DNA of 64,000 nucleotides from Ensifer adhaerens (GCA_900215285.1 OCMG01000003.1:310001-374000); one strand, 5' to 3'. Shown: positions 43,118 through 52,164, counted from the first letter of the stretch. The notes: a model not told the origin generated them from the letters alone. Numbers and translations are program-made.

Positions 43118-44173
43118 GTGAACACGCATAAAATAGCATTGATCCCAGGTGACGGCATTGGCCGCGATGTCACCGATGCCGCCTGGGCCGTCCTGCAAAC
43201 CGTTGCGAAAACCTCCGGCTTTGCACTGGAAGGCACCGAATTCCCCTGGTCCTGCGCCTTCTACAAGGAAACCGGCCGGATGATGCCGGAAGACGGCATC
43301 GAGACGCTGCGCGGCTTCGATGCCATTCTGCTCGGCGCGGTCGGCTGGCCGGCGGAGGTGCCGGATTCGGTGTCGCTGCACGGACTGCTCCTGCCGATCC
43401 GCAAGGCCTTCGTGCAATATGCCAATATCCGACCGCACCGGCTGCTGCCGGGGGTAGAGGGGCCGCTGAAGGCCGAAGGCTTCGACATTCTCTGCATCCG
43501 CGAGAATACCGAGGGCGAATATTCCGGCGCCGGCGGGCGCGTGCACCAGGGCACGGCCGACGAAGTGGCGATAGAGACCGCGATCTTCACCCGCACGGCT
43601 GTCGAGCGCATCCTCCGCTTTGGCTTCGAGCAGGCCCGCGCGCGTCGCGGCAAGCTCGCCTCGGTGACCAAGTCCAACGCGCAGAAACATTCCATGGTGT
43701 TCTGGGATGAGATCACCCGGAAAGTCGCTGCCGACTATCCGGATGTCGACGTGACGAGCTATCACGTCGATGCGATCTCCGCCCGCATGATCATGGCGCC
43801 GGAAAGCCTCGATGTCGTCGTCGCCTCCAATCTCTTCGGCGATATCCTCACCGATATCGGCGCGGCCATTCAGGGCGGCCTCGGCTTTGCGGCGTCTGCC
43901 AATATCAATCCGACCCGCTCCGCACCTTCCATGTTCGAACCCGTCCACGGTTCGGCCCCGGACATTGCCGGCAAGGGCATCGCCAATCCGATGGCCGCCA
44001 TCTGGTCCGGCGCGATGATGCTCGATCATCTCGGCGAAACGGCTGCCGCCGCGCGCGTCATGACGGCGTTGTCGGACGTCACGGCAAAGGGGATCGGCAC
44101 CGTTCCTGGCCGGGATTCCACCGATGCGATTACCGCTGCGGTCATGGCCGCGCTCAGCTCTTCAAAGGACTAA
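43118..44173 (+). CDS. tartrate dehydrogenase/decarboxylase-like isopropylmalate-dehydrogenase family enzyme
   Basis: 351 residues. The beta-decarboxylating dehydrogenase motifs are LIPGDGIGRDV, the substrate Arg region (QYANIRPHR), RENTEGEYSG, SNLFGDILTDIGAA and the NAD loop EPVHGSAPDIAGKGIANP. LLGAVGWPAEVPDSVSLHG is typical of the tartrate/D-malate branch rather than LeuB or Icd. GTG start with GGGGGAGGAAG upstream; in-frame codons before it overlap the cupin. Likely oxidises D-malate, tartrate or a 3-substituted malate. Confidence 0.88.
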   Translation: MNTHKIALIPGDGIGRDVTDAAWAVLQTVAKTSGFALEGTEFPWSCAFYKETGRMMPEDGIETLRGFDAILLGAVGWPAEVPDSVSLHGLLLPIRKAFVQYANIRPHRLLPGVEGPLKAEGFDILCIRENTEGEYSGAGGRVHQGTADEVAIETAIFTRTAVERILRFGFEQARARRGKLASVTKSNAQKHSMVFWDEITRKVAADYPDVDVTSYHVDAISARMIMAPESLDVVVASNLFGDILTDIGAAIQGGLGFAASANINPTRSAPSMFEPVHGSAPDIAGKGIANPMAAIWSGAMMLDHLGETAAAARVMTALSDVTAKGIGTVPGRDSTDAITAAVMAALSSSKD

Positions 44174-44177
44174 ATCC

Positions 44178-45635
44178 ATGCTGAACCTCAAGGACAAGAG
44201 CCTGCTGCGTCAGGCCGGCCTCATCGATGGCGAATGGGTCGGCGCGCGCTCGGGCAAGACCGTCGACGTCATCGATCCGGCAACGCAAGACGCCATCGGC
44301 ACCGTGCCCGACACGGGCGGCGAGGAGACCCGCGCGGCCATCGCCGCCGCCGAAGCGGCCTTCAAGCTCTGGAAGATGAAGACCAATGCGGAGCGCGCAT
44401 TGCTCATCGAAAAGTGGTTCGATCTGATGATCGAGAATGTCGAGGATCTGGCGCTGATCCTGACTTCCGAACAGGGCAAGCCGCTGGACGAGGCGCGCGG
44501 CGAAATCCGCTACGGAGCCTCCTTCGTCAAATGGTTTGCCGAGGAAGCCCGCCGCATCAACGGCCAGATGATCCCGGCGCCCTCGCGCGACCGCCGCATT
44601 CTCGTGATGAAGGAGCCGGTCGGCGTCTGCGGCATCATCACGCCGTGGAACTTTCCCAATGCGATGATCACCCGCAAGGTCGCCCCGGCTCTTGCTGCAG
44701 GCTGCACGGTGGTCATCAAGCCTTCCGAATTCACCCCCTATTCGGCGCTGGCGCTGGGCGTGCTAGCCGAACGCGCCGGCATTCCGGCCGGCGTGATCAA
44801 CATCGTCACCGGCATGCCCACCGAGATCGGCAACGAGCTGATGGCCAACGAAACCGTGCGCAAGATCTCCTTCACCGGCTCAACCCGCGTCGGCTCGCTC
44901 CTGATGCGCGGGGCGGCCGACAGCGTCAAGCGCCTGAGCCTCGAGCTTGGCGGCAATGCGCCGTTCATCGTCTTCGACGATGCCGATCTCGACCTGGCCG
45001 TCGAAGGCGCGCTTGCCTCCAAGTTCCGCAATGGCGGCCAGACCTGCGTCTGCGCCAACCGTATCCTCGTGCAGTCCGGCGTCTACGATACCTTCGCCGC
45101 CAAGCTGAAGGCCCGTGTCGATGCGATGAAGGTGGGACCGGGCACCGAGGCCGGCGTGTCCATCGGTCCGATGATCAACGCTGCCGCCATCGACAAGATC
45201 GAGCGCCACTTGGCGGATGCTCTTTCCAAGGGTGCGAAGATCGTCACCGAAACGCCCGTCATGCCGAACGGGCGCCAGTACACGGCCCCGATCGTGCTGA
45301 CAGGTGCGACGACCGACATGGAGCTCGCCACCGAAGAAACCTTCGGTCCCGTCGCACCGCTTTTCCGTTTCGAGACGGAAGAAGAGGCCATCGCCATTGC
45401 CAACGGCACGCCCTTCGGTCTGGCGTCCTATTTCTACACCGAGAACATGAAACGTGCCTGGCGCGTCGGCGAGGCGCTGGAATTCGGCATGGTCGGGCTC
45501 AACACCGGCCTCATCTCCATGGAAGTCGCCCCCTTCGGCGGCGTCAAGCAATCCGGGCTCGGCCGCGAGGGCTCACAGTTGGGGATCGAGGAATATCTGG
45601 AAACGAAGAGCTTCCATATGGGCGGGCTTGCCTGA
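44178..45635 (+). CDS. gabD: NAD(P)-dependent succinate-semialdehyde dehydrogenase (GabD-like)
   Basis: 485 residues. Catalytic Cys in GGQTCVCANR, Glu in LELGGNAP, NAD motif GSTRVGSLLM and C-terminal EYLETKSFHMGGL. The CVC form next to the catalytic Cys is typical of GabD-type SSADH. AAAGGA lies before the ATG, 4 bp after the previous gene. Together with the aminotransferase and amine oxidases nearby it points to breakdown of a C4 amine or GABA-like intermediate to succinate. Confidence 0.88.
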   Translation: MLNLKDKSLLRQAGLIDGEWVGARSGKTVDVIDPATQDAIGTVPDTGGEETRAAIAAAEAAFKLWKMKTNAERALLIEKWFDLMIENVEDLALILTSEQGKPLDEARGEIRYGASFVKWFAEEARRINGQMIPAPSRDRRILVMKEPVGVCGIITPWNFPNAMITRKVAPALAAGCTVVIKPSEFTPYSALALGVLAERAGIPAGVINIVTGMPTEIGNELMANETVRKISFTGSTRVGSLLMRGAADSVKRLSLELGGNAPFIVFDDADLDLAVEGALASKFRNGGQTCVCANRILVQSGVYDTFAAKLKARVDAMKVGPGTEAGVSIGPMINAAAIDKIERHLADALSKGAKIVTETPVMPNGRQYTAPIVLTGATTDMELATEETFGPVAPLFRFETEEEAIAIANGTPFGLASYFYTENMKRAWRVGEALEFGMVGLNTGLISMEVAPFGGVKQSGLGREGSQLGIEEYLETKSFHMGGLA

Positions 45636-45646
45636 CGACCGGGAAG

Positions 45647-45675
45647 GGCGGCCGAAAGGTCGCCCGTTCTTCTTC
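45647..45675 (+). terminator. intrinsic terminator of the SSADH operon
   Basis: GGGCGGCC-GAAA-GGTCGCCC (8-bp stem with one G-T) followed by GTTCTTCTT, 12 bp after the stop codon. Confidence 0.75.
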
Positions 45676-45689
45676 GCGGACAATCGGAA

Positions 45690-45726
45690 ATAAAAAGAAG
45701 GCGCGGATTGCTTGCAATCCGCGCCT
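45690..45726 (-). terminator. intrinsic terminator of the convergent flavoprotein operon
   Basis: A perfect 12-bp stem (GGCGCGGATTGC and its complement) followed on the minus strand by TTCTTTTTATTT. It is the clearest Rho-independent terminator in the window and ends the transcript of the genes at 45749 and 47039. Confidence 0.9.
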
Positions 45727-45748
45727 CAAGTTTGAGCCGGGAGGGGGC

Positions 45749-47032
45749 TCACTGAAATCTGTCGAGCATCTTGTAATATTGCCCCACCAGAGGCAGGAAC
45801 CAGGGGTTGCCGAAATGGCCGGGGACGGCGGGCCAGGGGTAGTCGCGCATGGGATTGCGATCTGCGCGACCGAGAATGGCGTCGGCCACCGTCATGCCGA
45901 GATGGGTGGAGAGCTGCGCGCCGTGGCCGGAATAGCCCATGGCGTACCAGAGACCGTCATGGAAGCCGGCGCGCGGGTAGCGGTCGGCGGTCATGTCGAC
46001 AAGGCCGCCCCAGCAATAGTCGATGTCGATGCCCTTCAGTTGCGGGAAGATGCGCTCCATGCTGTCGCGCAGGATCGCGCCGCTCTTCTCGTCCGAGCGC
46101 TGGTCTGAAGTCGCCGAAAAGCGGGCGCGGCCACCGAAGATCAAGCGGTTGTCGGGCGAAAGCCGCCAGTAATTGCCGATATTCATCGTATTGACGCAGG
46201 TGCGGTTGCCCGGCATCACCGCCTGAGCCTCGCTGTCCGTCAGAGGGCGAGTGGCGATGAGGAAACTTCCGACCGCGATGATGCGGCGGCGGAACCAGCT
46301 GAAATTCTTCGTCGTGTAGGCACCGGTCGCCACGATGACATTGGCAGCAGTCACGCTTCCGCGCGAGGTCTGCAACGTGTGGAGGCCGTTTGCCTCCCGA
46401 TGCCCGGTCACCGTCGTAGCCTCGAAAATCGTCGCACCATGGCGCGCCGCGGCCTCGGCCAGACCGACGACATAGCGGCCCATATGCATCATGGCGCTCT
46501 TCTTCGACAGCATTGCGCCGTGGAAGGGCGAGCCGATCTCGCCTTTCAGCTCTTCCGGAGAGAGCAGCGCCGTGTCGGGATCGCATTCCTTGTTCAAGGC
46601 CTCAAAGTTGCGGGCAAGCGCTTCGAAATGCTGCGGCTTGGAGGCGAGCTTCAGCTTGCCCGAGCGCCTGAAATTGCAGTCGATCCCCTCTTCGGCAATC
46701 AGCGCCTCGATCGTATCGATGGAATCGTCCAGCGCATGGTAGAGCGCGATGGCGCGCTCCTTGCCGAGTTCGGCCTTTGCGCCGAGATAGCTGTGCGCCA
46801 GCCCGTTGTTGAGATGCCCGCCATTGCGGCCCGAAGCGCCGAAGCCGACCCGTTCCGCCTCCAGCACGACAACCTTCACCCCTGCCCGGGCCAGCTGCCG
46901 CGCGGCGGCAAGCCCGGTAAATCCTGCTCCGACGACGGCCACATCGTAGTGACCCTCGACCGGACCCTGCGCGGCCCCCGCGAAACGCGGTGCCGTATCA
47001 TGCCAATAGGAGACGAATTTCATCGCGTTCAC
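45749..47032 (-). CDS. FAD-dependent amine/amino-acid oxidoreductase (PuuB/OrdL-like)
   Basis: 427 residues, DAO superfamily. FAD dinucleotide motif VVGAGFTGLAAARQLA (~33-48), GFGASGRNGGHLNNGL as in gamma-glutamylputrescine oxidase, and the C-terminal GYSGHGAQLSTHLG flavin contact. Expected to oxidise a primary or secondary amine to the aldehyde with H2O2 or a reductase. Shares a transcript with the HAD gene 6 bp upstream, and lies opposite SSADH, which could use the aldehyde. Confidence 0.88.
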   Translation of the reverse strand: MNAMKFVSYWHDTAPRFAGAAQGPVEGHYDVAVVGAGFTGLAAARQLARAGVKVVVLEAERVGFGASGRNGGHLNNGLAHSYLGAKAELGKERAIALYHALDDSIDTIEALIAEEGIDCNFRRSGKLKLASKPQHFEALARNFEALNKECDPDTALLSPEELKGEIGSPFHGAMLSKKSAMMHMGRYVVGLAEAAARHGATIFEATTVTGHREANGLHTLQTSRGSVTAANVIVATGAYTTKNFSWFRRRIIAVGSFLIATRPLTDSEAQAVMPGNRTCVNTMNIGNYWRLSPDNRLIFGGRARFSATSDQRSDEKSGAILRDSMERIFPQLKGIDIDYCWGGLVDMTADRYPRAGFHDGLWYAMGYSGHGAQLSTHLGMTVADAILGRADRNPMRDYPWPAVPGHFGNPWFLPLVGQYYKMLDRFQ

Positions 47033-47038
47033 GCTTTC

Positions 47039-47707
47039 TCAGAGCCCGACCACACCCGGAAGCCCCGAAATGTCGGCGATCTCGGTGTAGCCGTAATAGG
47101 GGTTGGCCGGCTCGTGGCCGCGATTGACCCAGACCTTGTTCTTGATGCCGAGATCATGCGCCGACATCAGGTCGTAGCGGAACGAGGAGGAAACGTGCAG
47201 CATATCTTCCGGGCCGCAGCCGAGCATGTCGAACATATATTCGAAAGCCTGGAAGCGCGGCTTGTAGGCCTGCGCCTGTTCGGCGGTATAGACCTTGTGG
47301 AAGGGCGCGCCGAGCTTTTCGACATTCGACATGATCTGCGAATTCATGGCGTTGGAGAGGATCACCAGCGGAATTTCCTTCGCCACCTTGGCGAGGCCCG
47401 CAGGCACGTCGGCATGCGGACCCCAGGTCGGCACGCGGTCATAGACCATCTGCGCGTCTTCGTCCTTGAAGCTCACGCCATTGGCCTTGCAGGTGCGCGA
47501 CAGCGAGTTGTGAACGACCTCTGCATAGGGCTTCCAGGCGCCCATGACTTCATCAAGGCGGTAGGCGGAGAAGTTGCGGATGAACTTGTCCATGGCCTCA
47601 GCATCGAGACGGTCGCTGTAAAGATCGCGGGCCGCACCCGCCATGTCGAAATTGATCAGCGTGCCGTAGCAGTCGAAGGAGATATATTTCGGGCGAAAGG
47701 GGGCCAT
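47039..47707 (-). CDS. haloacid dehalogenase type II-like HAD hydrolase
   Basis: 222 residues. HAD nucleophile Asp in SFDCYGTLIN, motif II Ser-Asn in VILSNAMN, motif III Lys in AYKPRFQAF and motif IV around SSSFRYDLMSAHDLG. The SSNxxD of true L-2-haloacid dehalogenases reads SSSFRYD here, so the activity may be phosphatase-like or on another substrate. First gene of the two-gene operon with the amine oxidoreductase. Confidence 0.82.
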   Translation of the reverse strand: MAPFRPKYISFDCYGTLINFDMAGAARDLYSDRLDAEAMDKFIRNFSAYRLDEVMGAWKPYAEVVHNSLSRTCKANGVSFKDEDAQMVYDRVPTWGPHADVPAGLAKVAKEIPLVILSNAMNSQIMSNVEKLGAPFHKVYTAEQAQAYKPRFQAFEYMFDMLGCGPEDMLHVSSSFRYDLMSAHDLGIKNKVWVNRGHEPANPYYGYTEIADISGLPGVVGL

Positions 47708-48016
47708 GACGTTCTTCCTCTGGCGTTCTGTTTCGTTGACCCGATCATAAGACGGGTCATGCCGCGTCGGCGGTCCGAATTCACCCGTCCGCGAAGCACA
47801 AAGTTTCTATTCTGACGTCCCCTTTGGCACACAATTGCAGGCCAGGGCACCGTCCCGGGTGCTCGCGGCCTTCTCAAAGACCCGCGCCGCCGAGATCGCA
47901 GCATAAGATGCGGCATCGGCGTTACGCTTTGGCGGAAGATAGCGCGTCAGGCGCGCCATTCAGACGAATAGCTTCCCCATCCTGACCGAAACTTCCTCTC
48001 ACGAAAGGAAATGTTC
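47708..48016. other. 309-bp divergent intergenic region
   Basis: Non-coding in all frames beyond short random ORFs. It holds the palindrome at 47737-47759 near the HAD gene, a sigma54-like sequence with the wrong spacing near 47826 and the ribosome site AAAGGAA for the GNAT gene. No other structure seen. Confidence 0.6.
47737..47759. promoter_or_regulatory. palindrome TGACCCG-N9-CGGGTCA upstream of the HAD/amine-oxidase operon
   Basis: A perfect 7-bp inverted repeat with a 9-nt AT-rich spacer (ATCATAAGA), 30 bp before the HAD start. Two-turn symmetry fits a dimeric HTH regulator; which one is unknown. Confidence 0.5.
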
Positions 48017-48853
48017 ATGCAGAACCAGATCGACCTCGTCGCCTTCGGGCCTCAGCACCTTGACGATGCCGTTGCGCTGTCGCGCGCCGAAAGCTGGCCG
48101 CATCGCCGCGAAGACTGGGCAATGGTCCAGCAATTGAGCGAAGGCGTCATTGCGACCGATGGCGAAGGTCGGGTGACCGGCACCACATTCATGACGCCGT
48201 TCGGCGATGCTTACGCGACAATCAATATGGTGATCGTTGATAAGTCGATGCGGGGTCTCGGCCTTGGCCGCAAGTTGATGGAGCGGGCCTTCGAACTTGC
48301 GGGAACGCGGCCGCTACGCCTCATTGCCACCAAGGAAGGCCTGCCGCTTTACGAAAAGCTCGGCTTCGTCGCCACCGGCACGATCCGTCAGCATCAGGGC
48401 CATGTGTTTCCGGTTGATCGACGCGAGGGTGTGGAGGACATGCAGTCCGCCGATGTCGAGGCCGTGAAGGCGCTTGACCGGCAGGCCTATGGCGCAGACC
48501 GTTCCGCCATGATCGATGCACTGCTGGAACGCGGGCAGTTCGCCGTCGTGCGCAAGGGCGGTGCAGTGGAGGCCTGGGCCGTCATCCGTCCCTTCGGACG
48601 CGGCGAGGTCATCGGCCCCATCATCGCACCGGATCTCGAGACGGCACGTGCCCTGATTGCCTATTTCGCCTCATCGCGTGAAGGCGCCTTCCTGCGTGTC
48701 GACACGGGCAGCGAAACCGGGCTCGCACCCTGGCTTTCGGAGATCGGCCTCGCCCATGCCGGCGGCGGCGTGACGATGCGGCGGCCGCTGACAGAAGAGG
48801 CGGGACAGCCGCGGCTGAAGGCCTATGCACTTGCCAGCCAGGCGCTCGGCTAA
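48017..48853 (+). CDS. two-domain GNAT acetyltransferase, YitH-like
   Basis: 278 residues. GNAT domain (~5-140) with a proper acetyl-CoA loop MRGLGLGRKLM and LYEKLGFVATG, then an Acetyltransf_18-like C-terminal domain (FLRVDTGSETGLAPWLSEIGL). ATG 48017 is 7 nt after AAAGGA, whereas ATG 48011 is too close. Paralogue of 41308-40418 with a better preserved CoA loop. First gene of the aminotransferase/importer operon; may acetylate the imported amine. Confidence 0.85.
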   Translation: MQNQIDLVAFGPQHLDDAVALSRAESWPHRREDWAMVQQLSEGVIATDGEGRVTGTTFMTPFGDAYATINMVIVDKSMRGLGLGRKLMERAFELAGTRPLRLIATKEGLPLYEKLGFVATGTIRQHQGHVFPVDRREGVEDMQSADVEAVKALDRQAYGADRSAMIDALLERGQFAVVRKGGAVEAWAVIRPFGRGEVIGPIIAPDLETARALIAYFASSREGAFLRVDTGSETGLAPWLSEIGLAHAGGGVTMRRPLTEEAGQPRLKAYALASQALG

Positions 48854-48872
48854 ACCCACAGGAGATTTGAGA

Positions 48873-50246
48873 ATGCTCGCCAATTCGCTGATCGAACTCG
48901 ATCGCGCCCATCTGATCCACCCCGTCTCCTCCTATCGCGGTCACGAGCGGCAGGGCGTGCGCGTGCTGAAATCCGCCTCCGGCGCCACCGTCACCGAAGC
49001 CAATGGCCATCAGCTGGTCGATGGCTTTGCAGGCCTCTGGTGCGTCAATGCCGGTTATGGCCGCGAGAGCATCATTGAGGCCGCGACGAAACAGCTGCGC
49101 GAGCTTCCTTACGCGACCGGCTATTTCGATCTCGGTTCCGAACCTGCCATCCGGCTCGCTGCAGAACTGGCCGAACGCGCGCCGGGCGACCTCAACCGTG
49201 TCTACTTCACACTCGGCGGTTCGGATGCAGTGGACTCCACCATCCGCTTCGTCCGCTATTACTGGAATGCGAAGGGCCAGCCGCAGCGCGATCAGTTCAT
49301 CTCGATCCAGCAGGGCTATCACGGTTCGACGACCGTGGGCGCAGGGCTCACCGCGCTTCCGGCCTTCCATGCCGGTTTCGGCCTGCCCTTCGACTGGCAG
49401 CACAAGATCCCCTCGCCCTATCCCTATCGCAATCCGGTCGGCCCCGACGATGCGGCGATCATTGCCGATTCGCTTACCAGCCTGAAGGCCAAGATCGAGG
49501 AGATCGGTGCAGACCGCGTGGCAGCATTTTATGCCGAACCGATCCAAGGCTCGGGTGGCGTCATCGTGCCGCCCAAGGGCTGGATCAAGGCCATGCGCGA
49601 CCTCTGCAAGAGCTACGGCATCCTCTTCATCGCCGACGAAGTCATCACCGGCTTCGGCCGCACCGGCCCGCTCTTTGCGTGCGCCGACGAAGGCATCGTG
49701 CCGGACATGATGACGGTCGCCAAGGGCCTGACCTCCGGCTATGTGCCGATGGGTGCGGTCTTCATGGCCGATCATGTCTATGACGTGATTGCCGATGGTG
49801 CCGGCGAGGCGGCGGTCGGCCATGGCTTTACTTACTCAGCCCATCCGGTGAGTGCTGCCGTCGCGCTCGAAGTCCTGAAGCTTTACGAAGGCGGTCTGCT
49901 GGAAAACGGGGTCAAGGCCGGCGCGCGTCTCCTGGCGGGGCTTCAGAGCCTGAGCGACCACCCGCTGGTCGGCGACATTCGCGGACGCGGCATGCTTTAC
50001 GGCGTCGAACTCGTGACCGACAAGGCGAAGAAGACGCCGCTTCCCGCCGCCAGCCAGCCGGCGCGCCGCATTTTCGACCGTGCCTGGGACAATGGTCTCG
50101 TCATCCGCGCCTTCCCGCAAGGGGTGCTGGGCTATGCACCTCCGCTCTGCTGCACGGATGCCGACATCGACGCCATCGTCGAGCGCACCCGCAAGACGCT
50201 CGACCAGACGCTGGAGGACCCTGATATCCGGGCCTCGCTCGCCTGA
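48873..50246 (+). CDS. class III (omega-amino acid:pyruvate type) aminotransferase
   Basis: 457 residues. PLP Lys in MTVAKGLTSGYVPMGA, cofactor Asp in LFIADEVITGFGRTG, phosphate-binding GGSDAVDSTIRF and the GYHGST loop. It matches the putrescine/beta-alanine:pyruvate branch. GGAG lies 9 nt before the ATG, 19 bp after the GNAT stop. It would convert a terminal amine to an aldehyde, which SSADH or the other ALDH could oxidise. Confidence 0.9.
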   Translation: MLANSLIELDRAHLIHPVSSYRGHERQGVRVLKSASGATVTEANGHQLVDGFAGLWCVNAGYGRESIIEAATKQLRELPYATGYFDLGSEPAIRLAAELAERAPGDLNRVYFTLGGSDAVDSTIRFVRYYWNAKGQPQRDQFISIQQGYHGSTTVGAGLTALPAFHAGFGLPFDWQHKIPSPYPYRNPVGPDDAAIIADSLTSLKAKIEEIGADRVAAFYAEPIQGSGGVIVPPKGWIKAMRDLCKSYGILFIADEVITGFGRTGPLFACADEGIVPDMMTVAKGLTSGYVPMGAVFMADHVYDVIADGAGEAAVGHGFTYSAHPVSAAVALEVLKLYEGGLLENGVKAGARLLAGLQSLSDHPLVGDIRGRGMLYGVELVTDKAKKTPLPAASQPARRIFDRAWDNGLVIRAFPQGVLGYAPPLCCTDADIDAIVERTRKTLDQTLEDPDIRASLA

Positions 50247-50562
50247 ACTGCCGAAACAGTCCGCGGCGGCATTTCGCCGAAATGTCGCCGCAGGAAGCAA
50301 GTTCGCAATTTTATGCTGTCGCCCCGGACCAAATCAAACGATACGCCCCGGCGGACATGACAGACTGATAAACATCAAGCCCGAGACCAACCAGGCCTCC
50401 GGCAAACGGAATACGCAGACAGAGCCCAAGCGCCCACGCCGGTCACCCGGCACATCAAAGGGAGAAGGCGCAAAACCAGGGACGCCGCGAGACATATTCA
50501 CCGGGGCCGAAAAGTCCGCACAAGACGGACGTCACCCAATCAAAGCAAAGAAGGGGAATGAC
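50247..50562 (+). other. 316-bp gap upstream of the importer binding-protein gene
   Basis: Non-coding. It contains the stem-loop at 50263-50291 and ends with the ribosome site AAGGGG. The rest is a leader of ordinary composition, probably holding a promoter for the importer genes, although no clear -35/-10 pair could be picked. Confidence 0.55.
50263..50291 (+). terminator. long stem-loop after the aminotransferase gene
   Basis: GCGGCGGCATTTCG and CGAAATGTCGCCGC pair over 14 bp with one G-T and a single intervening base, 16 bp after the stop codon. No T tract. Confidence 0.6.
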
Positions 50563-52164
50563 ATGACCGACAAGATTACCAACTGGACGAAATCAGACGA
50601 TGCTCGCATCGAGGACGCCATCCGTCGCGGCGCGACCCGGCGCGATCTTCTGAAGATGATGCTGGCAAGCGGCGTTGCGCTGTCTGCCGGCGGCGCCATC
50701 TTCGGCCGCGCCGAGCAGGCCATTGCGGCAACGCCAGTTTCCGGCGGCCACATGAAGGCGGCCGGCATTTCCTCTTCCAACGCCGACACGCTCGATCCGG
50801 CCAAGGCCTCTCTCGGCACGGACTATTCGCGCTGCTGTTCGCTCTATAACCGCCTCACCTTCATCGACGTCACCGGCGTTCCGCAGATGGAACTCGCCGA
50901 AAAACTCGAAACTAAGGACGCCAAGACCTGGACGGTCACCTTGCGCAAGGGCGTGACCTTCCATGACGGCAAGAGCCTCACGTCAGCTGACGTCGTGTTC
51001 TCCCTGAAACGCCATCTGGATCCCGCCGTTGGTTCGAAGGTCGCCAAGATCGCCGCCCAGATGACGGAGATCAAGGCCATCGACCCCGCCACGGTCGAGA
51101 TCGCGTTGAAGGCCGCCAATGCCGACCTTCCCTTCATCCTCGCGCTGCATCACTTCATGATCGTGCAGGATGGCACGACCGATTTCTCCAAGGGCATCGG
51201 CACCGGTGCCTTCGTTCTGGAAACCTTCCAGCCCGGCGTCCGATCCATCGTCAAGAAGAACACGAACTACTGGAAGCCGAACCTCCCGCATCTCGACTCC
51301 TTCGAGTTCTTTGCCATTCCCGACGCGACAGCTCGCGTCAATGCGTTGCTGGCCGGTGACATTCAGTTCTGTTCTTCTGTCGATCCCCGTGCCGCCAAGC
51401 TCGTTGACGGCCAGAAAGACTTCCGGCTTTCGCGGTCGACGGTCGGCAACTATACGAACCTGAACATTCGCCTCGACATGAACAAGCCTGACTTCGTAAC
51501 GGGCATGAAATATCTGATCGACCGCGAACAAATCGTTGCCGCCGCGCTCCGTGGCTTCGGCGACGTGGGCAACGACCAGCCGATCTCCAAGGCCAATGTC
51601 TTCCACAACGCGGACTTGAAGCCCAAGGCATTCGATCCCGACAAGGCCAAGCATTACTTCCAGAAGGCCGGCGTTCTCGGTCAGTCGATCCCGGTCATCG
51701 CCTCCGAGGCGGCCGACTTCTCGATCGATATGGCGATGATCATCCAGGCATCGGCCACCGAAATTGGGATGAAGCTCGATGTCCAGCGTGTGCCTTCGGA
51801 TGGCTACTGGGACAAGTACTGGCTCAAGGCGCCGATCCACTTCGGCAATATCAATCCCCGCCCGACCCCGGACATCTACTTCTCGCTTCTCTATTCGTCC
51901 GATGCACCGTGGAACGAAAGCCAGTTCAAGTCGCCGAAGTTCGACTCGATGATGCTGGAAGCCCGTGGCATGCTCGATGACGCCAAGCGCCACGAGATCT
52001 ACAACGAGATGCAGACCATGATCTCTGAGGAAGCCGGCACCATCATCCCGGCCTACACCACCAATGCCGACGGCGTTTCCGCCAAGGTCAAGGGGCTTGA
52101 AGTCAACCCGCTCGGTGGCATGATGGGTTACGCCATGGCCGAATATGTCTGGCTGGAAGCCTGA
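50563..52164 (+). CDS. peptide/nickel-type ABC importer binding protein (SBP_bac_5) with Tat signal
   Basis: 533 residues. Twin-arginine signal ATRRDLLKMMLASG followed by an Ala-rich segment (cleavage near AIAA, ~56). SBP family 5 features: DTLDPAKASLGTDYSRCC, LAEKLETKD...TWTVTLRKGVTFHDGK, and TNLNIRLDMNKPDF. Ligand may be an oligopeptide, opine-like or polyamine-like compound. Export through Tat implies folding in the cytoplasm first, which is common for rhizobial members. AAGGGG precedes the ATG. Confidence 0.9.
   Translation: MTDKITNWTKSDDARIEDAIRRGATRRDLLKMMLASGVALSAGGAIFGRAEQAIAATPVSGGHMKAAGISSSNADTLDPAKASLGTDYSRCCSLYNRLTFIDVTGVPQMELAEKLETKDAKTWTVTLRKGVTFHDGKSLTSADVVFSLKRHLDPAVGSKVAKIAAQMTEIKAIDPATVEIALKAANADLPFILALHHFMIVQDGTTDFSKGIGTGAFVLETFQPGVRSIVKKNTNYWKPNLPHLDSFEFFAIPDATARVNALLAGDIQFCSSVDPRAAKLVDGQKDFRLSRSTVGNYTNLNIRLDMNKPDFVTGMKYLIDREQIVAAALRGFGDVGNDQPISKANVFHNADLKPKAFDPDKAKHYFQKAGVLGQSIPVIASEAADFSIDMAMIIQASATEIGMKLDVQRVPSDGYWDKYWLKAPIHFGNINPRPTPDIYFSLLYSSDAPWNESQFKSPKFDSMMLEARGMLDDAKRHEIYNEMQTMISEEAGTIIPAYTTNADGVSAKVKGLEVNPLGGMMGYAMAEYVWLEA

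Noticed and set aside
44234..46108. 624-codon open frame on the plus strand
   Set aside because: Out-of-frame reading of the SSADH gene running through its terminator; sequence is Arg-rich nonsense.
47825..47839. Sigma54-like TTGGCAC...TTGCA in the HAD/GNAT gap
   Set aside because: Only 9 nt separate the GG and GC dinucleotides; sigma54 needs 10, unlike the exact match at 12517.
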